64,000 nucleotides of DNA from Olleya sediminilitoris (lineage in GTDB: Bacteria; Bacteroidota; Bacteroidia; Flavobacteriales; Flavobacteriaceae): positions 1 to 64,000 of the forward strand of contig NZ_JAEMEF010000002.1 in assembly GCF_016785945.1 (NCBI RefSeq). Direction: 5' to 3'. Made by a program: the position numbers and the translations under genes. Shown in pieces: positions 7,892-17,753 of this stretch. Below the pieces are notes generated by a model. The model saw nothing but the letters and a program-made list of their open reading frames with translations, did not search any database and had not been told where the DNA came from. The number at the start of each line of letters is the position of its first letter. Position 1 is the first letter of the stretch.

Positions 7892-8896
7892 ATGTCAGAA
7901 AAAAATATTACACATTATCACATGGATAAAATGGTAAAATATTTATTCATTTTTGTATTTTTAATTTCAGCATCAGTATTAGGCTATCATTACAATAATC
8001 AATCAGGATGTAATATTGTAGTTTTTGAAACCGAGGCTCAAAATTTTACAGTAAAAGAAGCCATTATATTTAATGATAAAACAATTGATGCCGAAAAATG
8101 GCAATGGGATTTTGGAGATAATACCTCTTCGTTTCAAAAAAATCCTGCACATTATTTTGAAAAACCAGGTAGCTATGATGTACAACTTATAGTAAATGGT
8201 AAATGTACTGCTATACAAACAGTCCAGATAAATGAAGCTATTAAAATTGTTGATTCTACAAAATTTCCTGTTTTTAACTTACCAGAATCTATTAGAGCAG
8301 GAGAAAAACTAGTGTTAAATGATGAAACTGAAAACGCTAGCGCATGGGAATGGCGTTTTGGTGAAAGTCCAAATGTAGATGATAATAACAAAATAGCAAG
8401 TTATGTTTATAAAGAGCCAGGTTTGTATACTATCAAGCTTGTTGTAAATAATGAGTATGATTATATTTCTAAAAAGAAAATTAAAGTATTAGAACCAGAA
8501 AAAGGCGTTTCTATTTTGGATCAAGAATTACCAAGTGTTAAACCAATAAAAAATTGGAATGTAAAGGATTATCCAATTGGTTATAAATCAGGAGATGATG
8601 AGGATAAACCAGAAGATGTTAAGCCAATGACTGCACCTAATATTACAGATAAAAACTTTTCTAGAATGCTAATTCAGGTCTCTAACGGAACCAAAACAGC
8701 TTTAGATTTTAAGATGTATTTCTGTGGTGATATAAACAAAACAGTAGTAGTAAATAAAAGTACAATGTCATTTTCTGTTTTATGTCAAAAAATAGCAAAC
8801 AAAAACATTAAAATTAAATCTCTAGAGTTAGATAAGCAAAAAGGGACCAATTGTATTGAAAATGTATCTTTAATATATAAAAGAACCATTTTTTAA
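7892..8896 (+). CDS. PKD-domain membrane-anchored protein of the T6SS-iii operon
   Basis: A 334-residue protein. A single N-terminal membrane segment (residues ~14-30) is followed by a periplasmic region with one clear PKD fold (WQWDFGDNTSSF...YDVQLIV, ~68-105) and a second degenerate PKD-like unit (WEWRFGESPNVDD...YTIKLVV, ~150-190). The C-terminal ~80 residues form a separate domain with three Cys. It lies between tssF and tssK, so it probably belongs to the periplasmic part of the Bacteroidetes apparatus and may correspond to one of TssP-TssR. I cannot assign which. Confidence 0.65.
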   Translation: MSEKNITHYHMDKMVKYLFIFVFLISASVLGYHYNNQSGCNIVVFETEAQNFTVKEAIIFNDKTIDAEKWQWDFGDNTSSFQKNPAHYFEKPGSYDVQLIVNGKCTAIQTVQINEAIKIVDSTKFPVFNLPESIRAGEKLVLNDETENASAWEWRFGESPNVDDNNKIASYVYKEPGLYTIKLVVNNEYDYISKKKIKVLEPEKGVSILDQELPSVKPIKNWNVKDYPIGYKSGDDEDKPEDVKPMTAPNITDKNFSRMLIQVSNGTKTALDFKMYFCGDINKTVVVNKSTMSFSVLCQKIANKNIKIKSLELDKQKGTNCIENVSLIYKRTIF

Positions 8897-8926
8897 TATA
8901 GTTTTACCCAAATAATATAATATAAA

Positions 8927-10084
8927 ATGAAAGCAGAACACACACATCATAAAATCAATTGGGTTGATGGCATGAAGATTAATAAAAATCATTTTATTGG
9001 TATGGAAAATGCCATGATGAGTGCCTTGCATAATAGTAATGCTAATAATGTTACACCAGTAAATTTTGGTTTGTTACCGTCCAGTAGTTTGGCTCAAAAC
9101 TCTATTGATTTAGTAATGTCAATGGATGGCCAATCAACAATTCATGTTGAAGTAAATACATGTAGAGCTATAACATTAGGTGGTTTTGAAATTAATATAA
9201 CAGAACATACAAAAACACTATTAGAGCAGTCAGGTCAAATACTTAAACATCAATACGATCTTGATACTAATGATCAAGAATGGTTTATAGTATTATATGT
9301 TAATCCGTTTAATAAAATTCCTGTTGGAGACGCAGATCCGCAAGAAGATCCACCACGCCATCCTTTTGTGTTATCAGATTATAAAATAGATATCATTCCA
9401 AAAAATGAATCCTCTGACAATGAAATGGGATTATATCATATTACCATTGGTAAGGTTGAAATGGTAGGAGATACACCTACATTAGTAGAAGATTTTATAC
9501 CACCATGTCGATCAATTCAAAGTCATCCTGATTTAAAATTTACATATTCTGAGATTGGTGCTTTTCTGAATCAAATGGAGCATTTTTCAATGCATATTGT
9601 TCAAAAAATATATCAAAAAAAGCAAACTAATGACCTTGCGCATATGGTTTTGCATTTAGCTCAAAAAACAGGCGAATATCTAAATTCAATAATACCAGAA
9701 TTTAGACTGAAAGATAAATATGAAGCTCCAGTAGCCATGTTAACAAAATTAGTAAGTTTATCTAGAGTTATTAAAAGTGCCTTAGACGTCTATGTAGGAA
9801 CAGGTAAAGAAGAACTTTTAAATTACTTAACCGATTGGTGTGATTTAAATCAAGGTGCATTTGAAAACGTTTTAATAGAAATGATAGAACTAGACTATGT
9901 TCATACTAATATTAACGAATCATTATATAAAACTTCTGCATTTACTAGATTAATGTTATCCTTGTATAAAAAATTAAATGAGTTAGATTATATTGGAAAA
10001 AAATCAGATTCTAATATATTTGTAAAAGAAGAAGTTGTAGATAATACAGAAGTTAAAAGTAGAAGAAGCTTTTTATTAGATTAA
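8927..10084 (+). CDS. tssK: T6SS-iii baseplate-membrane connector TssK
   Basis: A 385-residue protein starting MKAEHTHHKINWVDGMKINKNHFIG..., the conserved opening of Bacteroidetes TssK, with a C-terminal helical half. TssK trimers, related to phage receptor-binding proteins, dock the baseplate on the inner-membrane complex. It is 30 bp after the PKD gene and 27 bp before tssO. Family assignment is strong from the N-terminal motif and order. Confidence 0.87.
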   Translation: MKAEHTHHKINWVDGMKINKNHFIGMENAMMSALHNSNANNVTPVNFGLLPSSSLAQNSIDLVMSMDGQSTIHVEVNTCRAITLGGFEINITEHTKTLLEQSGQILKHQYDLDTNDQEWFIVLYVNPFNKIPVGDADPQEDPPRHPFVLSDYKIDIIPKNESSDNEMGLYHITIGKVEMVGDTPTLVEDFIPPCRSIQSHPDLKFTYSEIGAFLNQMEHFSMHIVQKIYQKKQTNDLAHMVLHLAQKTGEYLNSIIPEFRLKDKYEAPVAMLTKLVSLSRVIKSALDVYVGTGKEELLNYLTDWCDLNQGAFENVLIEMIELDYVHTNINESLYKTSAFTRLMLSLYKKLNELDYIGKKSDSNIFVKEEVVDNTEVKSRRSFLLD

Positions 10085-10111
10085 TCAACCATAATTATGT
10101 CCATATAAATA

Positions 10112-10618
10112 ATGAAACCAAAAAATAGTAAAGAAAGAAGAAATAGCTTTTTAAAATTCCTTTTAATTTTTTTAGTAACCGTAGGTACAATAGTTGGTGC
10201 TGTATATTTTAATTTTCAAATTTCTAATAAAGAAAATGAAGTTTTAAAAGAACAAGCCTCTTTGGTTAAAGAAGAACTTAAATTTCAGGCCAGTTTTGCT
10301 AACAAAATGGAAGAAGTTTCGGTAATAATAGACTCTTTAACAGCTCCTGGAGCAACAGTCTCTTTTGATAATGCAGAAATTGGAAAAAGATTATCAGAAC
10401 TTCAGAATTCGATTCCTAAAAAAGATTCTACTCAAAATTATGATCTTTATGAAAACATAGTTAGTACATTTATGAAGCTTCAAAAAGCTCAAAATAGATT
10501 AATTAAGGTTAGAGAAACAGAGCAAAAAATTGATGAATATGAATTAAAACTTGAAGAATGCTTTGAAAGTGTTAAAGACCTACAAAGAGATGTTCAGTTT
10601 TACAGCAGAAATAATTAG
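10112..10618 (+). CDS. tssO: T6SS-iii membrane protein TssO
   Basis: A 168-residue protein with one N-terminal membrane helix (residues ~14-34) followed by an almost uninterrupted coiled coil (NKENEVLKEQASLVKEELKF... and LKLEECFESVKDLQRDVQF). This topology matches TssO, one of the Bacteroidetes-specific core T6SS membrane components. It is the last gene of the plus-strand unit and is followed by a strong terminator. Confidence 0.8.
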   Translation: MKPKNSKERRNSFLKFLLIFLVTVGTIVGAVYFNFQISNKENEVLKEQASLVKEELKFQASFANKMEEVSVIIDSLTAPGATVSFDNAEIGKRLSELQNSIPKKDSTQNYDLYENIVSTFMKLQKAQNRLIKVRETEQKIDEYELKLEECFESVKDLQRDVQFYSRNN

Positions 10619-10640
10619 ATATTAAAATTATCATAAGTTT

Positions 10641-10680
10641 AAAAGCCTGATTACTTAAATAGAAGTAATCAGGCTTTTTT
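10641..10680 (+). terminator. Rho-independent terminator after tssO
   Basis: A 16-bp stem (10641-10656 pairing with 10663-10678, core GCCTGATTACTT) with a 6-base loop is followed by a T tract. It closes the tssE-tssO unit. Confidence 0.9.
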
Positions 10681-10768
10681 TGTGCTAGAGTAATAAGCTA
10701 ATAATTATTGGCTTATCTTGCAGCGTTTTATTTGTAGTTAATGCAAATATAAAAAGTAAACTATAAAT

Positions 10769-11530
10769 ATGGAAAGAAGTCTTAAAGCAGAAGATAAAAT
10801 TGCACAAATAAATAAAGTAGTACAGGCCTACTTTGATAATAATTCAAACATCGATTGGATACCAGCAAAACAAATTATGCCTGAATTAGTTAAGGAAGGA
10901 GTATTTGCAAAGGATCAAAAAAAAGGATTACCACTTCGAAAAGTTTTACGTGATTTAGATCAAAAAAATGTTTTAGACACAATACCGTTACTACATGTAG
11001 AGCGAACGGATAAAGCAATTTATTGGTATTTTGTAAAAGAAGGAGCTAAATTTCCTGAGAATACAGCTATAAGTACTGTGTCTAAAAAAGAAAAAGCTAA
11101 AACCATAAGAGAAAACACAGATGAGTTTTATATTATAAACCTTTGTGATGAAATTTTAAAACAAAAAGCCTCACGTAAACATACTTTTTCATGGTTATTT
11201 GGAGACTTACACAAAAAAGGAAAAACAAGGACTTTACTACCCTTAGCAGCATTTTATGAAGATTTAAACTTGGTTATAGAATTTGCAGATAATAAAAATA
11301 AAACAGAAGCACAACAAGTAAAACTAGAAGCATTAACAGCAAGTGGTGTGACTAGAGGTGTTCAGATAGAAAAGTATAATAAGAGGAGAAAAGACATGTT
11401 AGCAAAAAAAGCTATCAATTTATCTGTAATTGATTATTCTTTATTTGAAACGAATAATAAAAACAGACTAGTTCGTAGCAAAACTGAAGATGTTATTGTG
11501 TTAAAAAAAATATTGAAAAAATATCTTTAG
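10769..11530 (+). CDS. Predicted nuclease-fold protein of unknown role
   Basis: A 253-residue soluble protein. Residues ~1-95 look like a winged-helix-type domain. Residues ~120-235 contain the pattern LLPLAAFYEDLNLVIEFADNK, then QIEKYNKRRKDMLAKKAINLSVIDYSLF, which resembles Vsr/DUF559-like PD-(D/E)xK nucleases that have an acidic strand, a KYDxRR helix and a final L-V-I-x-YSDF strand. Acidic residues sit on the first strand (E-D-L...I-E-F). It stands alone between the T6SS terminator and the PUL regulator. Function is unknown; a DNA-repair or defence role is only a possibility. Confidence 0.5.
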   Translation: MERSLKAEDKIAQINKVVQAYFDNNSNIDWIPAKQIMPELVKEGVFAKDQKKGLPLRKVLRDLDQKNVLDTIPLLHVERTDKAIYWYFVKEGAKFPENTAISTVSKKEKAKTIRENTDEFYIINLCDEILKQKASRKHTFSWLFGDLHKKGKTRTLLPLAAFYEDLNLVIEFADNKNKTEAQQVKLEALTASGVTRGVQIEKYNKRRKDMLAKKAINLSVIDYSLFETNNKNRLVRSKTEDVIVLKKILKKYL

Positions 11531-11565
11531 AATATTATTTTCAATTTTACTGATTTTTAGTCAAT

Positions 11566-11573
11566 TAGGTTTG
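11566..11573 (+). promoter_or_regulatory. Candidate -7 promoter box of the PUL regulator gene
   Basis: TAGGTTTG matches the Bacteroidetes TAnnTTTG box and lies 67 bp upstream of the start codon at 11641. No Crp/Fnr-type operator lies at the position seen in the respiratory region. Confidence 0.5.
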
Positions 11574-11640
11574 TAGCAATATTGCTTGTATAGTTTGATT
11601 TCTCTTTATAATTTAACCATACAATGTTGTATATTGCTAT

Positions 11641-14472
11641 ATGCTTAAATTGAAAATTCTATCTTTTAGAAAAGTAATTAAAACCTTGATATTTATAGGT
11701 TTATGTTTTTTTTGTGGTAATTTGCTATCTCAAAACTTACCACCTATACAATATTTTTCTCCCAAACATTACAAAGCCGAAAATCAAAATTGGGCACTTT
11801 CACAAAGTGATGATAAACATATTTATGTAGCAAACTCAAAAGGACTTTTAGAGTTTAATGGTGCAGAATGGACCTTGTATCCTTCGTCTAATAAAACTAT
11901 ATTAAGATCTGTAAAGGTTTTTAAAGATAAGATTTATACAGGTAGTTATATGCAATTTGGTTTTTGGTCAAAAACCCCTAAAGGCGCATTAAGTTATACT
12001 TCACTTTCGGATAAAATAAAAGATAAGTTATTAGAAGATGAGCAGTTTTGGAAAATCACCAATCTAGATAATTGGTTACTATTTCAGTCCTTAAACAGGA
12101 TTTACGTTTATAATTTAAAAACTAAAACATTTAAAATATTGTCCTCAGACGCTGGTATTATTAAGATGTTTAAAGTTAATAATACTATTTATTATCAGGA
12201 TAGAGCAAAAGGGATTTTAAAGTTAGAAAATGGTGAGCCCACTGTTGTTGGTGGTAGTACTTTTTTTAATCAAAAAGTGATTTCTGGTTTATATCTTTTG
12301 GATAATAACTTGATGGTTGTAACCCAAAATAATGGAATTTATAAAGTTAGTGGTAATGTAATTTCAGTTTGGTCTCAAAATTTAAATCAAAAATTATTAA
12401 AGTATTCAATTTATAGCAGTATTAAAACTAAGGATAATAGTTTGCTATTGGGTACCATTAGTAATGGTCTAATTAAAGTAAATTCTGATGGAGTTATAAA
12501 ACAACATATAAATCAGGTCAATGGGTTAGGTAATAATACCGTATTATCATTATTTCAAGATTTGGATGATAATTTATGGTTGGGTTTAGATAATGGTATT
12601 AATTTTATCAATAGCAATTCTCCTTTTAAGATATTTAATGATGATGAAGGAGCTTTAGGTTCAGTTTACGCTTCAATTGTTTATGATGATATCTTATATC
12701 TAGGCACAAATCAAGGGTTATTTTATAAAAAGGAAAATCAAACTAAATTTTATCCAGTTGATAACACTAAAGGACAAGTTTGGGTTTTAAAAATTATTAA
12801 TAACCAATTATTTTGTGGCCATAATTCGGGTACTTTTTTAGTAAAAAAGGATCAAGCTGAAAGAATTGCAAGTATAGATGGAACTTGGGACTTAAAAACA
12901 ATTAAAGGCAAATCTAATTTATTGCTTCAGGGTAATTATAATGGATTAAATGTTTTAGAGAATAAAAAAGGTGCCTGGCAATTAAGAAATAAAATTGAAG
13001 GTTTTGATAACTCATCCAGATTTTTTGTAATGCCAAAGACTAATCAAATTTTTGTTAGTCATGAGTATAAAGGTGTTTTTAAATTAGAAGTTGATGCTGA
13101 TTTACAAAAGGTTTTAAAAGTTTCAAAGGTCAAAAATTTAGAAAAAGGTTTGTTCTCTTCGTTAGTAGAGTACAATGGGATTTTATACTATGCTTCGGAT
13201 CAGGGAATTTATAAAAAATCAGCAACTGATACTAATTTTATTAAAGACTCGTTATTAACTAGTTTGTATGATGTTCAAGGATATTCATCAGGTAAATTAA
13301 TAACAGACCAAGCAACTAATTCATTATGGATTATTACTCAAAAAGGCATTAACTATATTAGTCCAGGTAAATTAAGTAAGGTTCCTAAAGTATCATTTAT
13401 ACCTTTGCCTAGTGCTTTAAGAGAGGGGATTTCTGGTTATGAAAGTATATTTAGTGTAAAACCCGACACTTTTTTATTTGGAACTTCAAAAGGTTATATT
13501 CTAATTGATGTTACTCAAATTTTAGCAAAAGATTACCATGTTTCTATAAATGCTATTAATAAATCACCTCTAGGGAACACTAAAAACTTAATAGACTTAA
13601 ACCAAGACGTTATTTTAAATAATAAAGAGAATAACCTAGATATTGGCTACAGTATAGCTGAGTTTGATAAGTATTTAGAAGCAGAATATTCTCATAAATT
13701 AGAAGGTTTATATGATTCTTGGAGCGATTGGACCACACAGTCAAATGTCTTATATAAAAACTTATCCTATGGAGAGTATAATTTTAAAGTTAGAGCCAGA
13801 GTAGGAGAGCAAGTAGTGCCAAATCAAGCTTCTTTTAAATTTACAATCCAAAAGCCTTGGTATATATCAAATTTAATGATTGTAGTGTATGTGTTATTTG
13901 GGGTGTTAATCGTTATATTAATCAATTTCCTTTATAAACAGTATTACAAAAAACAAAAACAAAAATTAGTAATTAAAGCAAACCGTGAGTTAGAACTTAA
14001 AGATTTTGAGACAAAACAACAGTTAATGGCTTTAAATAACGAAAAACTTAGACAAGAAATTGAAAATAAAAATCGAGAATTAGCAATTTCTACAATGAGT
14101 TTGATTAAAAAGAATGAATTTTTAAATACTATTAAATCTGAGCTTAATGAGAAGGTAAGCGATTCTAATTTAAAATCAGTTATTAGAATTATTGATAAAA
14201 ATATTAATAATAAAGACGATTGGAATTTATTTGAGGAGGCTTTTAATAACGCAGATAAAGATTTTCTAAAAAAGGTAAAGTCTAAACATGCAACACTAAC
14301 TCCAAACGATTTAAGATTGTGTGCATATCTTAGATTAAACTTATCTTCTAAAGAGATTGCTCCACTACTTAACATTTCTCCAAGAAGTGTAGAAGTTAAG
14401 CGATATCGTTTGCGTAAAAAAATGAATTTAGAGCATAATGTTAATCTAACAGACTATATTCTTAGTATTTAA
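11641..14472 (+). CDS. Beta-propeller sensor with Y_Y_Y domain and LuxR-type HTH, regulator of the glucan locus
   Basis: A 943-residue protein: signal or anchor (residues ~12-30), a periplasmic beta-propeller of Reg_prop-like repeats (e.g. LGLDNGINFINS, LYLGTNQGLFYKK), a Y_Y_Y domain around ~670-735 (YSHKLEGLYDSWSDWT), one membrane helix (~740-762), a cytoplasmic coiled coil and a C-terminal LuxR-type HTH (SSKEIAPLLNISPRSVEVKRYRLRKK). No kinase or receiver domain is present, so it is a one-protein transmembrane regulator as found next to flavobacterial PULs. It lies directly upstream of susC on the same strand and should sense glucan oligosaccharides in the periplasm. Confidence 0.85.
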   Translation: MLKLKILSFRKVIKTLIFIGLCFFCGNLLSQNLPPIQYFSPKHYKAENQNWALSQSDDKHIYVANSKGLLEFNGAEWTLYPSSNKTILRSVKVFKDKIYTGSYMQFGFWSKTPKGALSYTSLSDKIKDKLLEDEQFWKITNLDNWLLFQSLNRIYVYNLKTKTFKILSSDAGIIKMFKVNNTIYYQDRAKGILKLENGEPTVVGGSTFFNQKVISGLYLLDNNLMVVTQNNGIYKVSGNVISVWSQNLNQKLLKYSIYSSIKTKDNSLLLGTISNGLIKVNSDGVIKQHINQVNGLGNNTVLSLFQDLDDNLWLGLDNGINFINSNSPFKIFNDDEGALGSVYASIVYDDILYLGTNQGLFYKKENQTKFYPVDNTKGQVWVLKIINNQLFCGHNSGTFLVKKDQAERIASIDGTWDLKTIKGKSNLLLQGNYNGLNVLENKKGAWQLRNKIEGFDNSSRFFVMPKTNQIFVSHEYKGVFKLEVDADLQKVLKVSKVKNLEKGLFSSLVEYNGILYYASDQGIYKKSATDTNFIKDSLLTSLYDVQGYSSGKLITDQATNSLWIITQKGINYISPGKLSKVPKVSFIPLPSALREGISGYESIFSVKPDTFLFGTSKGYILIDVTQILAKDYHVSINAINKSPLGNTKNLIDLNQDVILNNKENNLDIGYSIAEFDKYLEAEYSHKLEGLYDSWSDWTTQSNVLYKNLSYGEYNFKVRARVGEQVVPNQASFKFTIQKPWYISNLMIVVYVLFGVLIVILINFLYKQYYKKQKQKLVIKANRELELKDFETKQQLMALNNEKLRQEIENKNRELAISTMSLIKKNEFLNTIKSELNEKVSDSNLKSVIRIIDKNINNKDDWNLFEEAFNNADKDFLKKVKSKHATLTPNDLRLCAYLRLNLSSKEIAPLLNISPRSVEVKRYRLRKKMNLEHNVNLTDYILSI

Positions 14473-14640
14473 ACACCATACATTTGCTTATTTTACCTAT
14501 ACATAACCTATACAAACCTTGATTTACAACGTTTTAGTAGTGTTAATATAGTGTCATTAAATAAACGTTAACGCTTTATAGATATAAGATTAACAAGTTT
14601 TATTGTGATTTTTTTTGTCATGTATGTTTTTTGTAGCGGT

Positions 14641-14648
14641 TAATTTTG
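14641..14648 (+). promoter_or_regulatory. Probable -7 promoter box of the susC operon
   Basis: TAATTTTG fits TAnnTTTG and lies 54 bp upstream of the chosen susC start (14703). Upstream TTTG elements occur at 14615-14618. The 230-bp gap after the regulator gene (14473-14702) also holds repeated AACGTT-type words (around 14527 and 14565) that could be regulator sites. Nothing else was recognised there. Confidence 0.55.
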
Positions 14649-14702
14649 TCAAATTATCATTATATCTCAATAATTTTGATAAAAGCACAAAAACTTTATC
14701 AT

Positions 14703-17700
14703 ATGAAAAAAACTATTTTCTCATTTCTACTAATATTATTTACTCTATTTGTTTCCGCTCAAGAGTATACAATATCCGGAAATGTTACTGGTCTTCAGGA
14801 TGGTTTTCCCATTCCTACCGTTAACATTATAGTAAAAAACACCTCCAATGGTGTGACCTCAGATTTTGACGGAAACTATAGTATTAATAATGTTCAAAAA
14901 AATGCAACTTTAGTATTCTCTTATGTAGGATACAAAACAAAAGAAGTTGTAATTACTAATGGTAACACATTAAATGTACAATTAACTGAAGACATTGAAG
15001 CTTTAGAAGAAGTTGTCGTAATTGGTTATGGTACTCAAAAACGTAAAGAAGTAACAGGAGCTGTAGCTACTGTTTCAAGTGAAACTATTGAAGCTTTAAA
15101 ACCTACACGTATAGAGCAAGCTTTACAAGGTCAAGTAGCAGGTGTTAATATAACAGCTCAATCTGGTGCTCCAGGAAGTGCTTCAGATATTAGAATTAGA
15201 GGTATTTCTACTAATGGAGATAATAAACCTTTAATTTTAGTTGATGGAAACGTGATTGAAGACTTAAGTGTAATTAATCCAAATGATATTGAAAGTTATA
15301 CTGTTTTAAAAGATGCTACAGCTGGTATTTATGGTGTAAGAGCAGCAAATGGTGTTATTTTAATTACTACTAAAACTGGTCGTAAAAATAAAAGTATGAC
15401 ATTTAGTTATGACTCTTACGTTGGTTTTCAACAAACAACTAGAAAAATACCTTTATTAAACGCGACAGAATATGCTTTAATTAAAAATGAAGCTGCAACA
15501 GCAAGTGGTGACGACTTAATATTTTCAGATGTTTATGGTTTAAATAGAGGTACAGATTGGCAAGATGAAATTTTTCAAACAGCACCAATTTTTAGTAATG
15601 CATTAACAGCTAGTGGTGGTACTGAAAAATCTACTTATTCATTTGGAGCGTCATTATTAACTCAAGACGGAATAATTGGAGGAAGTAAAGCTAATTTTAC
15701 AAGATATACGACTCGTGCTAATTACGGTTTAGAAATTATTGAAGATTTAAACTTTAAAGCTAACTTAATTTATACAGGTACAATTAGAAAAGCATTGTCA
15801 GAAGGTGGTTTAGGTTCGGTTTTATTTAATGCTGTCAACTTTGCTCCGACTGACACTCCAAGAGACGAAAATGGAGAATATACTTCGTCAGAGGGTTATC
15901 CAATAGAAGTTGTTAATCCATTAAAACAAATAGAAAATACTTATAATAGGACTAAAGTAGATAAGATTAGTGGTGTATTTGGCTTAAATTATAAATTTTT
16001 GAATGGTTTTTCAGCTGAAACAAATTATCAATGGAACTATTCTGAAGTTAGAACAAGAGGACTTAATCCTCTAGTAGAGTATGGTAATGGTTCTGTATTT
16101 GACAATACTAGTAATCTTCAATTTACTGAAGGGATATCTTTTTTTAGAGATTATACTTTTGATGCTTTTATTAATTATGAAACGTCCCTTAATGATGATA
16201 CACATAATATAAAAGCAACTTTAGGTACCTCAGTTTTTAAAACAACAGGAGATTATTATTTAGCAATTGGAGACGGTATGCCAATTAATACTGCTTTTAG
16301 TGATGCAGATATTAATGATGCAACCACAATTACGGACCCTTATTCACAAATTAGTAACCGTTTTTACGACTCTAGATTATTATCTTATTTTGGTAGATTA
16401 CAATACAATTATAAAGGGAAGTATTTGTTTTCAGCAGTAGTAAGACGTGATGGTTCTACTGCATTTGGGCCTGAAAATAAGTTTGGTGTTTTCCCTTCTG
16501 GATCTGTTGGCTGGGTTGTTTCAGATGAAGATTTTTTATCAAAAAATAATACAATCAACTTTTTAAAACTTAGAAGCTCTTATGGAATTTTGGGTAATGA
16601 CAGGATCCCAGCATTTGCATTTGAATCTCTGTTAGATGGAGAAGGCGTCTATGTTTTTGAAGATCAATTAGCTTTGGGTAATGCTATAGGTCGTATTTCA
16701 AACCCAGAAGTTAAATGGGAAGAACAAAAAGCATTTGATATTGGATTTGAAACTAGACTATTTAATAACAAAATTGATATTTCTGCAGATTATTTTAATC
16801 GCAAAACCGAAAACCTATTACTTCAAGTAGAAAGTTCTACTATTTTAGGTGTTGCAGCTCCAGGTTCAGGTAATCCAATTGTAAATGCAGGAACAGTTCA
16901 AAACAGCGGATTAGAATTTCAGATTAGTTATAAAGAGCAATTATCCGATGATTTTAAATTTAATATTAGTTATAATTTTGCAACTCTTAAAAATGAAGTT
17001 CTACAAGTAGATAATAGTATAGGTTATGTAACTGGTGGAAGTTTCGGTATTGGACAACTACCGCCTTCAAGAATGCAAGAAGGGCAACCAATAGGTGTAT
17101 TTTATGGATTACAGACTGATGGAGTATTTCAATCACAAGAAGAGGTTGATGCACATCCGTCACAATTAGCTTTGGGTGCAAATGCTGAAGCTGGAGATTT
17201 ACGTTTTGTAGATGTTAATCAAGATGGTGTTATAGACGATAGTGATAGAACATTTATTGGAGATCCAATTCCAGATGTAACTATGGGATTAAATATTACA
17301 TTTGATTATAAAAACTTTGATTTTCAATCTTATTTCTTTGCATCAATAGGTAATGATATAGTAAGGAATTATGACCGTAATAGTTCCAAAACAAATTTAA
17401 CATCATATGTATTAGACAGATGGACAGGTCCAGGAAGTACTAATAGTGATCCTAGAGTAACAAATAGTGCAACTTCTAATAGTGTTTTTTCTGATTACTT
17501 TGTAGAAGATGGATCATTTTTAAGAGCTCAAAACATGCAATTGGGCTATACCTTTGATAAAAATAAAATGGATAGTATAGGGTTAGATAACATCAGATTA
17601 TATGTGTCTGTTAGTAATGTTTTTACACTGACTAAATATAGAGGTTTTGATCCAACGACTTCAAATGGAGCACCAATTGGAGGAGGTATAGATTATGGGT

Positions 17701-17750
17701 TTTATCCAAATCCAAGAACATTTTTAATTGGAACAAACGTAAAATTTTAA
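14703..17750 (+). CDS. susC: SusC/RagA-type TonB-dependent glucan transporter
   Basis: A 1015-residue outer-membrane protein. I chose ATG 14703, which gives a clean signal peptide (MKKTIFSFLLILFTLFVSAQ); an upstream start at 14646 adds a 19-residue extension with no support. Order: carboxypeptidase-like N-terminal extension (~20-100), TonB-box-like VVVIGYGTQ, plug (AVATVSSETIEAL...ILVDG), then the 22-strand barrel ending in a terminal Phe. It imports oligosaccharides together with the SusD lid encoded 3 bp downstream. Downstream GH16 and GH3 enzymes point to beta-1,3-glucan as substrate. Confidence 0.93.
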   Translation: MKKTIFSFLLILFTLFVSAQEYTISGNVTGLQDGFPIPTVNIIVKNTSNGVTSDFDGNYSINNVQKNATLVFSYVGYKTKEVVITNGNTLNVQLTEDIEALEEVVVIGYGTQKRKEVTGAVATVSSETIEALKPTRIEQALQGQVAGVNITAQSGAPGSASDIRIRGISTNGDNKPLILVDGNVIEDLSVINPNDIESYTVLKDATAGIYGVRAANGVILITTKTGRKNKSMTFSYDSYVGFQQTTRKIPLLNATEYALIKNEAATASGDDLIFSDVYGLNRGTDWQDEIFQTAPIFSNALTASGGTEKSTYSFGASLLTQDGIIGGSKANFTRYTTRANYGLEIIEDLNFKANLIYTGTIRKALSEGGLGSVLFNAVNFAPTDTPRDENGEYTSSEGYPIEVVNPLKQIENTYNRTKVDKISGVFGLNYKFLNGFSAETNYQWNYSEVRTRGLNPLVEYGNGSVFDNTSNLQFTEGISFFRDYTFDAFINYETSLNDDTHNIKATLGTSVFKTTGDYYLAIGDGMPINTAFSDADINDATTITDPYSQISNRFYDSRLLSYFGRLQYNYKGKYLFSAVVRRDGSTAFGPENKFGVFPSGSVGWVVSDEDFLSKNNTINFLKLRSSYGILGNDRIPAFAFESLLDGEGVYVFEDQLALGNAIGRISNPEVKWEEQKAFDIGFETRLFNNKIDISADYFNRKTENLLLQVESSTILGVAAPGSGNPIVNAGTVQNSGLEFQISYKEQLSDDFKFNISYNFATLKNEVLQVDNSIGYVTGGSFGIGQLPPSRMQEGQPIGVFYGLQTDGVFQSQEEVDAHPSQLALGANAEAGDLRFVDVNQDGVIDDSDRTFIGDPIPDVTMGLNITFDYKNFDFQSYFFASIGNDIVRNYDRNSSKTNLTSYVLDRWTGPGSTNSDPRVTNSATSNSVFSDYFVEDGSFLRAQNMQLGYTFDKNKMDSIGLDNIRLYVSVSNVFTLTKYRGFDPTTSNGAPIGGGIDYGFYPNPRTFLIGTNVKF

Positions 17751-17753
17751 GAC

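Noticed and set aside
14646-14702. Upstream start for the SusC gene that adds 19 residues
   Set aside because: ATG 14703 gives a standard signal peptide, and the -7 box at 14641-14648 would put the transcription start after 14646.
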